From Tridacna crocea (Eukaryota > Mollusca > Bivalvia > Cardiida > Cardiidae): a DNA stretch of 64,000 bases. The stretch spans positions 42,876,728 to 42,940,727 of the forward strand of contig OX031069.1 of the NCBI GenBank assembly GCA_943736015.1. The letters are read 5' to 3'. Below the pieces are notes generated by a model. That model was given only the letters and a program-made list of their open reading frames with translations, was not told the origin of the DNA and did not search any database. A program made the position numbers and the translations under genes. Of the stretch, positions 10,864 through 21,712 are shown in pieces (within the stretch, counting starts at the first letter, position 1; each line of letters opens with the position of its first letter).

Positions 10864-11096
10864 TTAACTCTTTACCGAGCGACAATATTTCAAGTTTGTC
10901 CAACTTGAAAGCATTTGCAGACGACAAAATAAATGCGACTGAAAATTTAAATTTGTTTTTTGTTAAGGGTAGAAAACATTGTGAGAGAAGGAGAAAATGC
11001 TGGTTACCAGCATTTTCTCCTTTTTCCCACAATGTTTTTCTAAAGCCTTCTATTTCCCGGTCGTCAAAAGTAAGTATCGTGTGGTAATGGGTAAAA
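10864..11096 (-). mobile_element. Family A hairpin MITE (A3)
   Basis: It starts TTTAACTCTTTACCGAGCGAC and ends GGTAATGGGTAAAA. The hairpin is GGAGAAAATGCTGGTTACCAGCATTTTCTCC, fully palindromic. Confidence 0.85.
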
Positions 11097-11159
11097 CCTA
11101 TAAAAGTTGAGTTATGTTATTTGAAAAGGGAGCTTAATTGTATTTGAAAAAAAGAATCG

Positions 11160-11250
11160 CCCAATGTCAGTCATCTTCGCGAGCCAAGTTTACGATCACT
11201 ACGTGGATCTTACCTTGACTGATTGAGCCCGATTTCGAGATTCCTGCGAT
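11160..11250 (+). repeat. Repeat S, partial forward copy
   Basis: CATCTTCGCGAGCCAAGTTTACGATCACTACG then CCTTGACTGATTGAG matches 55098-55165. Confidence 0.55.
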
Positions 11251-11434
11251 GTGCCCTCTATTGGATGCTGGTTATTACTCCCCTTTACATCATATTTCTA
11301 AAAGCAAATGAAATATCGTTTTACAAACCGCTTACGAATACACATGAATCGATAAGCAGACATCCACGTGGGTTTCCATGTTTATCTTCAATTCGAAATG
11401 TAGAGACCTTGTTCTATTTTTATCAAAGATGAAA

Positions 11435-11575
11435 TGCCACGAGCGATTTCATTCGTTGCAGCTAGAGCTGGCTGCATCCAATGAAAAAGCGTATCGGGTG
11501 AACGTTAAAATCAAGCTCGATCCGCCAAGGGTAGAGAAGCGTAGTGAATCGTCGGCCTTGGCTTGCACATCAGTC
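11435..11575 (-). repeat. Repeat S, inverted copy
   Basis: The reverse complement matches 55110-55237, including GCCAAGGCCGACGATTCACTACG, ACCCTTGGCGGA and TTTTCATTGGATGCAGC. With 11160-11250 it forms an inverted pair of S copies. Confidence 0.6.
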
Positions 11576-11652
11576 TGCAAAGTCCTCGCAGGTTGTCATT
11601 GGTCGAAACCTTTTTTGCTAACGGTCAGTTGTCTGCATGTCTAAGGACCGTA
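11576..11652 (+). mobile_element. Family C remnant (C3)
   Basis: CAGTCTGCAAAGTCCTCGCAGG is followed by GGTCGAAACCTTTTTTGCTAACGG and TGCATGTCTAAGGACC, the C right half and tail. The left arm is eroded. Confidence 0.5.
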
Positions 11653-11657
11653 TGACC

Positions 11658-12230
11658 CTAAAGGTGGGGATTTAGATTTTTCACATCTCACCAAATGCAG
11701 AAAAATATATATATCACTGAAATTTATATGAAAAAAAAAACCAATACAAATTTTCAATGAATAAGAATCATAAAATTACAAAAAAATCATAAAATTACAT
11801 AAAATTACAAAAAAAAATATGGTGGTGTTCCCTTAAAAATGTACGTAGCCTTTTAACCCTTTACCAAACAATCTCTGGTTTTTACGACCCTGAGATAGAA
11901 GCCTTCTGAAAACATTGTGAAAACATTGTGGAAAAAGGAGAAAATGCTGGTAACCAGCATTTTCTCCTTTTCCCACAATGTTTTCTATTCTGATAAAAAC
12001 AATTTTCACTTTTGGATTTGTTTATTTTGTCGTCTGTAAGTGCTTTAAAGTTGGATCAGTCTAAACTTTTCTCGTTTGGTAAAGGGCTTAGGTATGTTCA
12101 GAATTCACACCAAAAGAAAGAAGCATTGTGGAAATGTCAAGTGACTGGGAAGTGACTTTTGATGCTTAAATTCCATAACGTAACAAAATGTAATAATTCT
12201 ACTTTCGACTTGAAAATTTTATTCTGTTTA
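11658..12230 (+). mobile_element. Family Q element, interrupted by A4 (Q1)
   Basis: It starts CTAAAGGTGGGGATTTAGATTTT with the Q internal order (CACATCTCACCAAAT, TATATATCACTGAAATTTATATG, GTACGTAGCC). After the A4 insertion it continues CACACCAAAAGAAAG, AAGTGACTGGGAAGTGAC, AAATTCCATAACG. The right end is missing compared with Q2. Confidence 0.75.
11853..12091 (+). mobile_element. Family A hairpin MITE inserted in Q1 (A4)
   Basis: It is flanked by TTAA (11853-11856) and TTAG (12088-12091, a decayed TTAA). Ends are CCCTTTACCAAAC and GTTTGGTAAAGGGC. The insertion site equals the internal TTAA of Q2 (GCCTCTTAAGC near 17117). It carries a small tandem repeat, AAAACATTGTG twice, left of the hairpin. 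Confidence 0.85.
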
Positions 12231-12827
12231 GTAGGATAAGAGTTAAAATAGTTGCAACAACACGATTTGTACAGATTGTCAAAGTGAAACCCTGTTTCAC
12301 TGTGTTCGTCCCGACTCGATTGTTCTTTTTAGACACAGTTAAATTGATGTGTCAAACTTCCTTTGAATGTAGCATCAGATAGTCTGGCGATCGTATCGTG
12401 GTTATTTTCTCTGGAAATTTGCTTTGTCAGAGTGCTTGTTCGCACGAAATATCTTGATTTAATGTCAATCATGCTTGTTTCGTGGATTGAGTTGATCTCC
12501 TTGGTAACATTTTAGTTCCGTTTAAGCAGTAAATTATGATAAAAAAAAAAACATGTTAGCAAATATTTTGAGAAATCTTTTTCTTCGTTATTTCTAGTCG
12601 AGAACATTGAAACGATATATTAAAGCTATTCTTTCGAATTCGGTACAGTTCGTTCCAATGCTGTGTTTAGGTAGCCAGTCCGGTCGTTTTTTTTTTATTT
12701 CATATTTGGACATTACTTTGGACAGAAATAAACATTTGAGCTACACGTACCTTTAATATGCTGTTTGCAAATGATTTCATTTTAGCCGAGTTCAAAATTT
12801 TATCGTGCAGTAACGGGTTAACAATCT
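12231..12827. other. No recognisable feature
   Basis: Unique-looking sequence. It contains a small palindrome GTGAAACCCTGTTTCAC (12283-12299) and A/T homopolymers; no exon was supported. Confidence 0.4.
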
Positions 12828-13200
12828 TAAGGTAAGACGTGTGTAGTTGAAAACAGCTATTTCTACGAAAATAATCATCAAGCAAAATTAGCAATTGTTA
12901 AAAATGAGTATTATTGAACTACTTTCACCTTTTCATTTTTTCCATTTTTGCCTTCTTTGAATTATCATATAAAACCGCTATATTCTCAATTCAAAAAGAG
13001 ATAATAATTACCTCCCTTTTTAGAAAACAAAAAAAGAGTATAAAAAAATTAGTTTCAAGATAAACATAAACGGAATTTCTGAACCGTTAGAAATGTGCAA
13101 AAATATATTTTTCTGCATAAGTCCTTATTTATCCTTACTTAACAACCAATTAGAATTTTTGCCAAATGTTCACCGGAAGTGCATTACACAGGTCTTACAT
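12828..13200 (+). repeat. Dispersed repeat U, copy 2
   Basis: It matches 6408-6790 over its whole length with insertions and deletions and lacks the (CA)n run. Confidence 0.55.
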
Positions 13201-13211
13201 TAATTTTGTGT

Positions 13212-13682
13212 CATGCTTTTCGGTGGATTATCGATGATTAACGGTGGAATATGACCAGCGGAAAATACTGATTTTATTTTCTGACTCTTCCATTGAAGAA
13301 TTGAAACAAAAGTTCCCAGGTCCTAGTCACCTTGGTAAACGGCGCGTGCTATACGACCGGATGGAATTATGACGTAATTTACCCCACATTTCTGCGCTTA
13401 GCGTAATATTGCGTTGTTATGCGGAAGGGGTATGCCACGGAAAATTTAAAAAAACAACAACAACTGCAATCAGTTTGATGTAAGCACCCCCTCCACACAC
13501 ACACACACAAAGGGATTAGAGGTGAGAGACATCAAATAAATTAAATTGCTGTTGTTTTCAGTGAAAGATCGAAATTATCGAAATTTATCTCATCGAGTGA
13601 ACATCATCGGTTATATTTTCACAAGTGGTGTAGCCACGAGTCTTGTGATGTTCACAAAAAAACCCAAGTATCCTCTATGTGT
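13212..13682 (-). mobile_element. Family F, inverted and decayed (F7)
   Basis: It starts TCATGCTTTTCGGTGGATTATCG and runs through GGAATTATGACGTAA and GCGTTGTTATGCGGAAGGGG. It ends with a shortened head (GTGAAAGATCGAAATTATCG ... TATCCTCTAT). A (CA)n run at 13494-13509 interrupts it. Confidence 0.65.
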
Positions 13683-13916
13683 CCTACTAGCACAAACTTT
13701 TTAGTATTTCTTCCCTCAAAGTTTTAAATATTCCTGTCGTTTGTCGCTTGTACGATACAGAATTACTTGGCTATCAATTAAGGGTATCAAATTCTTTCGC
13801 AACGTCTACTTCAGTGTCTTTTGGGATTGGTTGTCTTTTAGTAATACACATCAAATCATCTATTGATGTAATAGACACCTTTGGTTCAGAAAGACTCTTT
13901 GCATTGTAAGCACAAA

Positions 13917-14149
13917 CTTATTTACCCATTACCACAGGATCCCTACCTTTGACGACCATGAGAAAGAAGCCTTTTGAAAACATTGTGGGAAAAAGAGAAA
14001 ATGCTGGTAACCAGCATTTTCTCCTTTTCCCATTTTGTTATCTACCCTTCACAACACAAATTTCAAATTTTCAGTCACTTTTATATTGTCGTCTGCAAAT
14101 GCTTTCAATTCAGACAAGCTTATAATATTGTCGGTTGGTAATGAGTTAA
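13917..14149 (+). mobile_element. Family A hairpin MITE (A5)
   Basis: It has GACGACCATGAGAAAGAAGCC, a perfect GCTGGTAACCAGC centre and the right end GTTGGTAATGAGTTAA. Confidence 0.85.
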
Positions 14150-14404
14150 CCACAGAAAGGCAAGCGCATGTATTTGATAAACATTCTAAGGTGCAATCTT
14201 AGACTTTTTCTAGATTTTAATGTAACACCATTTCTGATTGGTCGAATCAAGTGGTTTTGCCATCCAAAACTGTATTCTATATTTAGTTTTAGACTAGGGA
14301 TGGTATTAAGAACGGCTGGTGAATTCGGAGGCAAGACTATTTACCATTCTAACGTTATTGGCGACTTTGTTGCTTAGTGCGGAAGGGAAAGGTCAGTATC
14401 AAGT

Positions 14405-14470
14405 TAATGTACTCTTTCTTCGAAGTCTGATCCAGAATGTACAGTCTGACCTTGATCTACACTCTCCCTC
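14405..14470. mobile_element. Family B fragment
   Basis: AAGTCTGATCC then GTACAGTCTGACCTTGATCTACACT: a worn B hairpin. Confidence 0.5.
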
Positions 14471-14544
14471 ACTGATTTGTATATTGTAGCCTTAGGACCT
14501 TTCGTTTGTATTGAAACATGGCAATGCATTTTACATAAAAGTTC

Positions 14545-14640
14545 GTTTCCAACGACCCTGAGGTTAAATAGAAGTGGGAATAACGAGAAAATCCTGATAA
14601 TCAACATTTTCTAATTTTTTTCCTAACTATTTATGTCATT
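14545..14640 (+). mobile_element. Family A fragment
   Basis: ACGACCCTGAGGTTAAATAGAAG followed by an eroded hairpin (GAGAAAATCCTGATAATCAACATTTTC); the right third is lost. Confidence 0.45.
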
Positions 14641-14658
14641 CCAAGGCAAATCCATGCT

Positions 14659-14780
14659 CTATGAAAAGGGGGCTAAATGCATCTGCGAAAAGCATTGGCC
14701 TAGATCAGGCTGACCTAGGCCGAATCTTTTCGTTATTGGCCGATTTTCTGTATGTCAAGGGCCCAGTCTACCTCATGAAT
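14659..14780 (+). mobile_element. Family C element, shortened core (C4)
   Basis: GGGGGCTAAATGCATCTGCGAAAAG is followed by a compact palindrome GGCCTAGATCAGGCTGACCTAGGCC and the tail TTTTCTGTATGTCAAGG ... TCTACCTCATGAA. Confidence 0.7.
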
Positions 14781-14918
14781 AACTCGTTGTTTTGTTGTTT
14801 TTTTTTTTAATGTAGTTATATTAGATCCGTCAGTATGTGACCGCTAACTTGGTATCACGCATCACGGAGATGCATTAAGACTCCTTTTGCCAGAGTTTGG
14901 CTCATTTATTTGAGGTTC

Positions 14919-15190
14919 TATATGGCTTGCAACATCGGAAAAAGTACATTCGGACATTTGCGTAAAGTGTCGTCTCGGATCAGCCTGCGCAGTCCGCGCT
15001 GGCTAATCCAAGACGGCACTTTATGATTGCATTTGATTTTGTGCTACAGTACACTTGTGCAAAACAGAAAATTGCATAAAAACGGAAAGTGTCGTTTAGG
15101 ATTAGCCTGCGCGGACTTCGCAGGCTGATCCGAAACGGCACTTTACGCAGATGTCCGAATGCCCCTTTTCCCGTGTTGCAAACCATATAA
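14919..15190. mobile_element. Family E double-hairpin element (E2)
   Basis: The terminal inverted repeats are about 30 bp: TATGGCTTGCAACATCGG at the left and TTGCAAACCATATA at the right. Two hairpins with CAGCCTGCGCAGTCCGCG-type cores lie at about 14960-15025 and 15088-15146, joined by a TGTGCTACAGTA linker. Confidence 0.85.
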
Positions 15191-15763
15191 TTTATCCTCT
15201 GCAAGTGTTTTCACTTGTTGTGTGATAAAGACTTTCTAGAACTAAAAGGCGAACTTAATCAATCAAAAGCGAAAGCATTAATCTCTATTGTGCCACAGTT
15301 TATATCGTAAATCTTTAAGTTTGAGATTGTTTTTAGTTTATAGTTCTTTCATGGCGATTGCGTAACCGAAGTCACCTACAGGCTAGTGTATTGACATATG
15401 TTTGCAGGCTAATCATAGCCCACACTATCAAATAACCTCACCTAAATTTGTGCATTGCAAAATAAGGGCTGACGGCCACCATTTTTTAACGCTTTACAAC
15501 ACAATCCCGAATTTTACAACCATTGAGGATCCAGCTTTACTGGTTTTTAGGTACTTCCTAAGTCTTTAGCTAGTTTTTCACGTATTTCATTCACATCTTA
15601 TGAAACTATAATCATTTTTGTATCTTTATGTAAACTATTGCCCCTGAGGGCTGCAAGATTGCAAAGATTACGATGGATAGAAAATGCATTCCATGTCATG
15701 GAGTCCTTCAAAGCAATTGCTGCTGGCGTTTCCGGTTGTAAACAAGGACAAATTTCTTACGCC
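15191..15763. other. Largely featureless; one family A scrap
   Basis: 15488-15545 (AACGCTTTACAACACAATCCCG, ACAACCATTGAGGA) resembles a family A left end. The rest is unassigned. Confidence 0.35.
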
Positions 15764-15853
15764 ATATATCGTCGGTTTATTTCCAAAACCTCGTAACTAC
15801 AGCTGTTACAAGTTCTATAATTACGAGGTTTTCGAAGTAAACCGATGATATAT
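15764..15853. mobile_element. Family G palindrome, one arm worn (G1)
   Basis: ATCGTCGGTTTATTTCCAAAACC, then GTAACTACAGCTG, then the diverged return arm ending AAGTAAACCGATGATAT. Confidence 0.8.
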
Positions 15854-15947
15854 TGGTAACCTAAATATTTTTACACGGATGAACAATTTCGCAAAAAGCT
15901 TTTTTTCTCTCTATCAGTATGATTATATCTTTAATTACATGTATATG

Positions 15948-16180
15948 GTTTTTGAAAACATTGTGAGAACATTTTCCTGCAATGTTGTCAATGCTTTCGA
16001 AGCATTTTCTTTAACAAAAAAAAAGAGAGAAATTGCTGGCCTTCATTAATTTCTTTCTTCATCTACAAAGTTTTCTATTCTGTCAAAGACAAATCCCTTC
16101 ATTGGACTCATATGTAATTTGTGGTCTGCAGCTACTTTGAATTTGGAAGAATCTAAATTTTTCGGATGTAAAGAGTTATA
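15948..16180 (+). mobile_element. Family A element, rearranged hairpin (A8)
   Basis: TTTTTGAAAACATTGTGAGAACA, then GGAATTTGGAAGAATCTAAATTTTTCGG and AAAGAGTT at the right. The hairpin centre is scrambled by internal duplications. Confidence 0.5.
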
Positions 16181-16289
16181 TGAGTTTCAAATAGTAACAT
16201 ATTTAATAGGATTCCATCTACTGTTTATTACTCTTAAAGGAAACAATTCAATTTTTAACCACCGTATTATAAGGAAGAAGAATTATTGA

Positions 16290-16450
16290 AACCAATCTAA
16301 TGGAGAAAATACTTTTCCCAAAATGTTTCCTTTTCTTTCACAGATAAGTCCATCCATAGTAGTAACATTTAGTTTATTATCTGCAAATGCTTTGCACTTG
16401 CACAATAGTAGAATTTGTTGTTTTGATAAAATGTTATTCCTTTACCTCTT
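16290..16450 (+). mobile_element. Possible family A right half
   Basis: CCCAAAATGTTTCC and TTATTATCTGCAAATGCTTTGC follow family A order; the left end is gone. Confidence 0.35.
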
Positions 16451-16514
16451 AAGTAACCCAAACTGAAGATTTCCAGTTAATAGTGAAAACCATATCTCTT
16501 CCGAGATATCTCAC

Positions 16515-16640
16515 CGTATCGGACAGTGTATATTTAAGATCAGACTGCACGTTCTGTGCAGTCTGATCTTGAATATACACTGTCCGCAAAAACCATCAAA
16601 GTCGCGCTTTGCAGCATAGGTGCTAAACGCACCAAAACTG
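16515..16640 (+). mobile_element. Family B palindrome (B2)
   Basis: The core at 16520-16586 is a near-perfect hairpin starting CGGACAGTGTATATTTAAGA, centre CTGCACGTTCTGTGCAG, followed by the CAAAA ... AAGTCGCGCTTTGCAGC tail. Confidence 0.85.
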
Positions 16641-16924
16641 ATAAAATCTACTACGAAGCAATTTAACGACCACGGGTTTCGTGGCGCTATGATCTTACAG
16701 TCCAATACTAATGCCACTCATAGGGAATACAGTCATATCTGTCAAATAAGATCTGACAGCTCATCAAGTTTATAGATCCCACGAATCATCTATATGAACC
16801 TGATAACACGCAAAGACACTAATTTTATTCTTGGAAAATAAGTATACAACGGAGTTTAGGTGTTGATGAAAAATTTCTCCTTCTATAAACGGCAAGACGA
16901 TTAAATGTTCAAAATTTCTTATAC

Positions 16925-17734
16925 TATACAGTCAGACATAAGTTAAAGGTGGGTATTTAGAATTTTTACATCTCACCAAATCAAAAAAAAAATATATATC
17001 ACTTAAATTTATATGGAAAAATAATACAAATCTTCAATAATTAAGATTCATAAAATTACACACACACACACAAAAATTGATGGTATTCCCTTAAGAGGCT
17101 ACTTAGCCTCTTAAGCTTTTTTTAGATTTCGCGCCAAAAATCAATAAAGCATTTCGCGAATGCCAAGTGACTGGCACGTGACTCATAACGTTTAAATTCC
17201 ATTACTTAAGAAACATGTAATAATCATTTTCCATAATGTCTTCTTCGGACGCTATGTTTGAATTTCTGTCTGTGTATTCCTGTATGTAAATAAGAGAATT
17301 GATCATCTAAAAATAGAAAGTGTCTCCCGTCAGTGTCGACTTGGGCTGTAGTAAATATCTAATTTCTCTTGTTGTCGGACGGTGTTCGTCTACTGGGGTT
17401 TTATAAATTGAAATCAAAAGGCTTTGGGAGTATAAGGATGATTTCTTTTGCATTTTTGTACAATTTCGTCCCAAAATCTTAAGGGCCACCTTTAAGCATC
17501 ACCAAAACTGACCAGCATTAGCCCATGTGCTTAGATCAGCATTATTCATACCCACAATTTGCCATTTCTGGGCTTCGGAAAGGTTTCACGTAGGCATCCC
17601 TTCATTTGGGTCAGCCTGTTACTTGTCTAGTGGGTCCGCGCATAACTTGCAAATATACCAAATTAAAGGTTATCCATTAAAGAAATTATTACTAAATTTG
17701 TTCTAGTGATGCTTACTTATGTCTGACTGTATAT
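16925..17734. mobile_element. Family P, TA-flanked element interrupted by Q2 (P1)
   Basis: The terminal inverted repeats TACAGTCAGACATAAG and CTTATGTCTGACTGTA are perfect over 16 bp and flanked by TA. That fits Tc1/mariner-type target use (family-level inference). Without Q2 and one TTAA the element is about 261 bp, close to P2 (267 bp). There is no transposase frame. Confidence 0.8.
16947..17491 (+). mobile_element. Family Q, TTAA-flanked element inside P1 (Q2)
   Basis: TTAA lies on both sides (16943-16946, 17492-17495). The ends are AGGTGGGTAT and GGCCACCT, giving inverted termini of 6 bp. The interior has TAGATTTCGCGCCAAAAA and GTGACTGGCACGTGACTC. The uninterrupted P2 copy reads CATAAGTTAAGCATC at the same point, so the insertion and TTAA duplication are seen directly. 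The short ends and TTAA target recall piggyBac-type non-autonomous elements, but no transposase supports a superfamily. Confidence 0.85.
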
Positions 17735-19397
17735 ATACAAATGAAATTTAATTAAGCACCGCCTAAATTAACGGGTTAACTACCTTAGCCTGTAAGAAGC
17801 CCTGATTGCAACCCAACTGAGCACTTGTTGGACCATCTTGGGTGTCAAGTTCAAGCAAAGGATCGCTCCGTTCAAAATACACAGCAATCGGCACAAGAAC
17901 ACTCAATAACGAAAGCCTGAAAATTCCAATGAAATTAATTCAGCATTTGATTTCCAGCACGAAGAGGAGGAGGAGGGTTGCAGTAGTTATCCGGGCAAGG
18001 GGATGATAGACCAGATTCTGTTGCCACTATCGTTGTTGGCTCAAGCATGAGCACTGAACGTATTTTTTAAAAAATCGCATATGTCTGACCATTGACCCAG
18101 TCTCTGGTGCCATAGTATGCATGATGATTTTTTGACGTTCATGTGTCCACTATCTGTTAATACATCACAGCTTAAAGTAGATGCAGTGTTGGTAATTGAT
18201 GGACTGACACCTTGGAGTGTTCCGTTAAAGAATTTGTACAATGCCCTGGGTTTCAACATCACCAACGGCAACTGCATTGTGTTGAACACAACCTTATAAC
18301 ATGAAAATGATAAATGCTTATAAGTATGGTATTCCGTTAATCATGTCACAACTAAATCTTTAATTTAGTGACTTCGTTATCTTGAATCATTACGTTTTCG
18401 AATCTTGAAAGCTAAGCCCCACTTCATCTTTAATTTTAAAGAAAGAAAAGGCATCGAGATTAAAGAAAGCGTTCTATAGGTTACAAATTGTTTCAGAAAA
18501 GATACAAGTACGTTGTTTACTCTAATGAAAAATTAATTAATATGGTGCTTACGGAAACATCCTTCAATGCATTTTTTGAAGCAGTATTACAAATATGGCA
18601 GTAAGGTGTGAGTTTATTTTCATACTGTTAGGGTGTCTTTAGATAAAGAAAAAGTTGCACAGGTGTTCGCTTTATGACAAACTTCGCCAGTTTTATAATA
18701 TAATATACAGGACATACATTATATAAGAAGCGAGATTAGCTATAAAACGAACTCTAATGGTCATTTTTTCTTTCAAGTCTTCCGGATTATTTGCCAACAT
18801 GTTATTTTTTCAAAACGGTTGGTCTATAACTGTTATGGTGTTTGTCAAATTGAATGATTTTATAACGGTTATGGTATAGACATTGTGTTGGTCGCTACTG
18901 AAAATTCTCATCCTGAAGTGATCGCTGGTAATTGTAATGGTATAAAAATGTTTGGCAGAACTACGATACACATACAACTAAATGCAATCAAGTGATTCAT
19001 CTTTCTGTCCCAAATACATTCCACTTGACAGAAATACTTTTCTATCTGTCAAATACACCCTGAAAGCCCGTCATACAGTTATAAATCACGCCCAATTACG
19101 ATCCGAACCCGTCTGCACGCAACTTCAATTTGCTCCGTTCAACTTCCATCTTGCAGAGTTCATTGTAGACTAGAGTCGAATCTCGTTGATCCTGACACAT
19201 CTGTTACCTAAAAATGTTTCCGAAAAAGGCGTATTTCCGGGTCAACAAAGCTGGATTCGAACTGTTTAGGTTCCATATTGTTAAGTGACACGGTGCATCA
19301 TAATGATTATAAATACGTATGATTTACACAAATACATAAAAAAACTCATAATAATGTATTTGGTTGATGTACTAGCAAGGAAGATGCGGCCCCCATA
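17735..19397. other. Long stretch without recognised features
   Basis: No family seen elsewhere in the window. Around 18117-18299 both strands have open frames of 60-82 codons and slightly higher GC, possibly a decayed coding remnant, but no splice sites or family were recognised. Confidence 0.35.
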
Positions 19398-19470
19398 TAT
19401 TTAACCCTGCACACAACAATTCCGTTTTTTAACAGAAGGAGAAAAAAATGTTGTGGGAAAAGGTGTCATC
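19398..19470 (+). mobile_element. Family A fragment
   Basis: TTTAACCCTGCACACAACAATTCCG then TTGTGGGAAAAGG: a left end only. Confidence 0.4.
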
Positions 19471-19482
19471 CTATTTCTGTAT

Positions 19483-19769
19483 ACCGAGTCCATGTAGCTC
19501 AGTCAGTAGCGCATAGGACTCGGTGCTAGTTGGTCGTTGATTCGATGCCTAGCTCGGCATTTCTTACCGAGAATTGATGATGTCATTAGACAGGATTCAT
19601 TCTTCTCTCACCAGTCACCACTTTTTCGACGATGGCTATGTGGGAAAGCAGCCAGTGACTTGGAAAGAAATTATGCGGAATACTAGTAAAAGAAACTCCA
19701 GGAAAGTATGGGCAGACGCACTGGCCGCCGCGATATAACTGAAATAATGTCAAAAAGGCGTTTAACACC
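19483..19769 (+). mobile_element. tRNA-derived SINE, type 1 copy 2
   Basis: The best preserved type 1 head: TAGCTCAGTCAGTAGCGCA as A box and GTTGATTCGATGCC as B box. The tail reads CCGCCGCGATATAACTGAAATAATGTC ... AGGCGTTTAACACC. Confidence 0.85.
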
Positions 19770-20040
19770 GTACAGTCAATAAATTAACCTATATCCCTAT
19801 GTGGACTCATAATGTCTAAAACTTTAAACAGTAAATAAATAGGTTTAATATCAAATGTTTATGAGTCTAGTAGGTACATGCCTGTGTAATAAATAGACAC
19901 AAATGACTTTTTTGTGAAATATTACTGGAAAACTTAGTGGAGTATTGACTGTTCAAAGATTTAAAAGGACTAGGTAGGAATCTTTTATTGCCCTCAATAC
20001 AATTTCAATTCTTACACTGCCCTTGTTTCCGATGATACCT

Positions 20041-20162
20041 TTGTGTGAACAGCGTAGATCAAGGTAAGACTGCACAACTATCATTGTTTCAACAAGGATA
20101 CGATTTGTGCAGTCTGATCTTGGATCTATGCTTCTTTTGTCTACCATAGTGCCGAAGGGTTA
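20041..20162 (+). mobile_element. Family B element, loop expanded (B3)
   Basis: GTAGATCAAGGTAAGACTGCAC and GTGCAGTCTGATCTTGGATCTA form the arms with about 30 bases between them, longer than other copies. It ends CGAAGGGTTAA. Confidence 0.65.
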
Positions 20163-20345
20163 AATGATCAGCCGACAATCATCCTCTTTATATTAGGGAC
20201 AAATTCTTTGGTCTCTGTCATAAATGACCAATAGCCTTTGACAGACAATTGTCCGTAATTATTCCTAGAAGATCGTTCTCGATCCGTCTTCTTCTGTCAA
20301 GCCATGACGCAGAAATAAAGTCGATAGAACGGTTTGAATATAAAC

Positions 20346-20455
20346 CCTTTCGCTGCGAAGCCCGACTGAAGGACCTTTTGCAGACAATGTAGATCATGAT
20401 CAGACTGCACAGAACCTGCAGTCTGATCTTGTATCTACACTGTCTGATGAGGCCA
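20346..20455 (-). mobile_element. Family B palindrome (B4)
   Basis: The core runs 20391-20453, with CTGCACAGAACCTGCAG at the centre. The left flank AACCCTTTCGCTGCGAAG is the B tail in reverse. Confidence 0.75.
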
Positions 20456-20480
20456 GTTTTATTTTTTAGTAGGATATCAA

Positions 20481-20763
20481 GACCCGATAGCCCAGTCGGT
20501 AGCTTGTAGGACATGAGAGTAGGGATCGTGGGTTTGATCCCTGGCTCAACCAATTTCTCTCCAAAGACTGATGATACTCATCGCGACAGGATTCTTTTCT
20601 TTCCCACGACTGACCATTATTACGACGATGGCTATGTGAGAAAGCATTCGGTGACTTGGAAAGAAATTTGTGGTTAAAAAAAAAAGAACTAGTAAAAAAG
20701 AATCCAGGACAGCATGGATAGAAGTAATGGCTGCCGTGATAAAACTTAAAATTAAAAAACAAA
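20481..20763 (+). mobile_element. tRNA-derived SINE, type 1 copy 3
   Basis: Head GATAGCCCAGTCGGTAGC, B box GGGTTTGATCCCTGG, and the shared body GACGATGGCTATGTGAGAAAGC. The tail is A-rich. Overlapping minus-strand open frames here are shadows of the SINE. Confidence 0.85.
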
Positions 20764-21537
20764 ACATATAATTTAGCAGGATAAAGGTTATAAGGAAGAT
20801 GAACAAGACATTTTCCAGTATTTTTTTTTTTCTATGGCCTTTCTTACATAGTTGATTGTCGAACACGCAATGATTCGAATCTTATCGAAAAGGACACTAT
20901 TTATACTTTACCAAAAGAGAGATTTTACGACAAACTTTACGACATGCAGGCAGAGGACGTTACAAAACATTATTAGGAAAGGAGCCTTTCGCACAATGTC
21001 TTTTTGGGGCTTAAGAGTAATGGATTGTTTGGCAAATATTTAAAGCATGTCGAACTGGTAAGGATACTTTGATAGTCCGGATATATCAATAGCTTTGAAA
21101 AATTGTAATATCTGGCGTAGTTTATTTGCAGTTTTGGTGGTATTTGTCGAAGATGGTATTTTATGCAAAGCCGAAGGAAATAAACCCAATTAATCTCATT
21201 TTTTCTAGACAAATGAGTTATTTCGGTAGCACTTCAATACGGCACTTTAAAATAGTGGAAATAATATTTTTTTATTGAAAATAGCTTCACATGCATAAAG
21301 CCTTCTATTGGTGGAATGATATACATAACATTTGTTTACTGCTTGCTTGGTCCTGGACTTTTTTGAATCTAAAACTATTTCGTACTTTGGCTTGTTCATC
21401 CCATGATTGTGCGCTACTCCATTTAATTCTGTATGAATATCTATATATCAGAATAACTGACTGTAACGTTTAGAATTAAATCTTTACGTCCAAAGATATA
21501 TGAAAATCATAGTTTACAGGTAAAAAATAATTTAATT
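20764..21537. other. No recognisable feature
   Basis: Apparently unique sequence with a poly-T run at 20821-20832. Confidence 0.35.
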
Positions 21538-21712
21538 AAATATTTCTACATGGTTTCCATCTCTGTCTATAACGTATTCTAATATTCCTACACGGTTTCC
21601 ATCTCTATCTATAACGTATTCTAATATTTTACACGGTTTCCATCTCTATTTTTAGCGTATTCTAATATTTCTTCACGGTTTCCATCTCTATCTTTAACAT
21701 ATTCTACTGTCA
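21538..21712 (+). repeat. Minisatellite, about 43-bp unit, four copies
   Basis: Units carry CACGGTTTCCATCTCTATCT then TAACGTATTCTAATATT, with small length changes between them. Confidence 0.9.

Noticed and set aside
18041..18299. Overlapping open frames on both strands as a gene
   Set aside because: Composition is slightly protein-like, but there are no splice sites, family match or context; at most a decayed remnant.
20218..20866. Overlapping minus-strand frames of 98-111 codons
   Set aside because: They lie across a B element and a tRNA-derived SINE in shadow frames.
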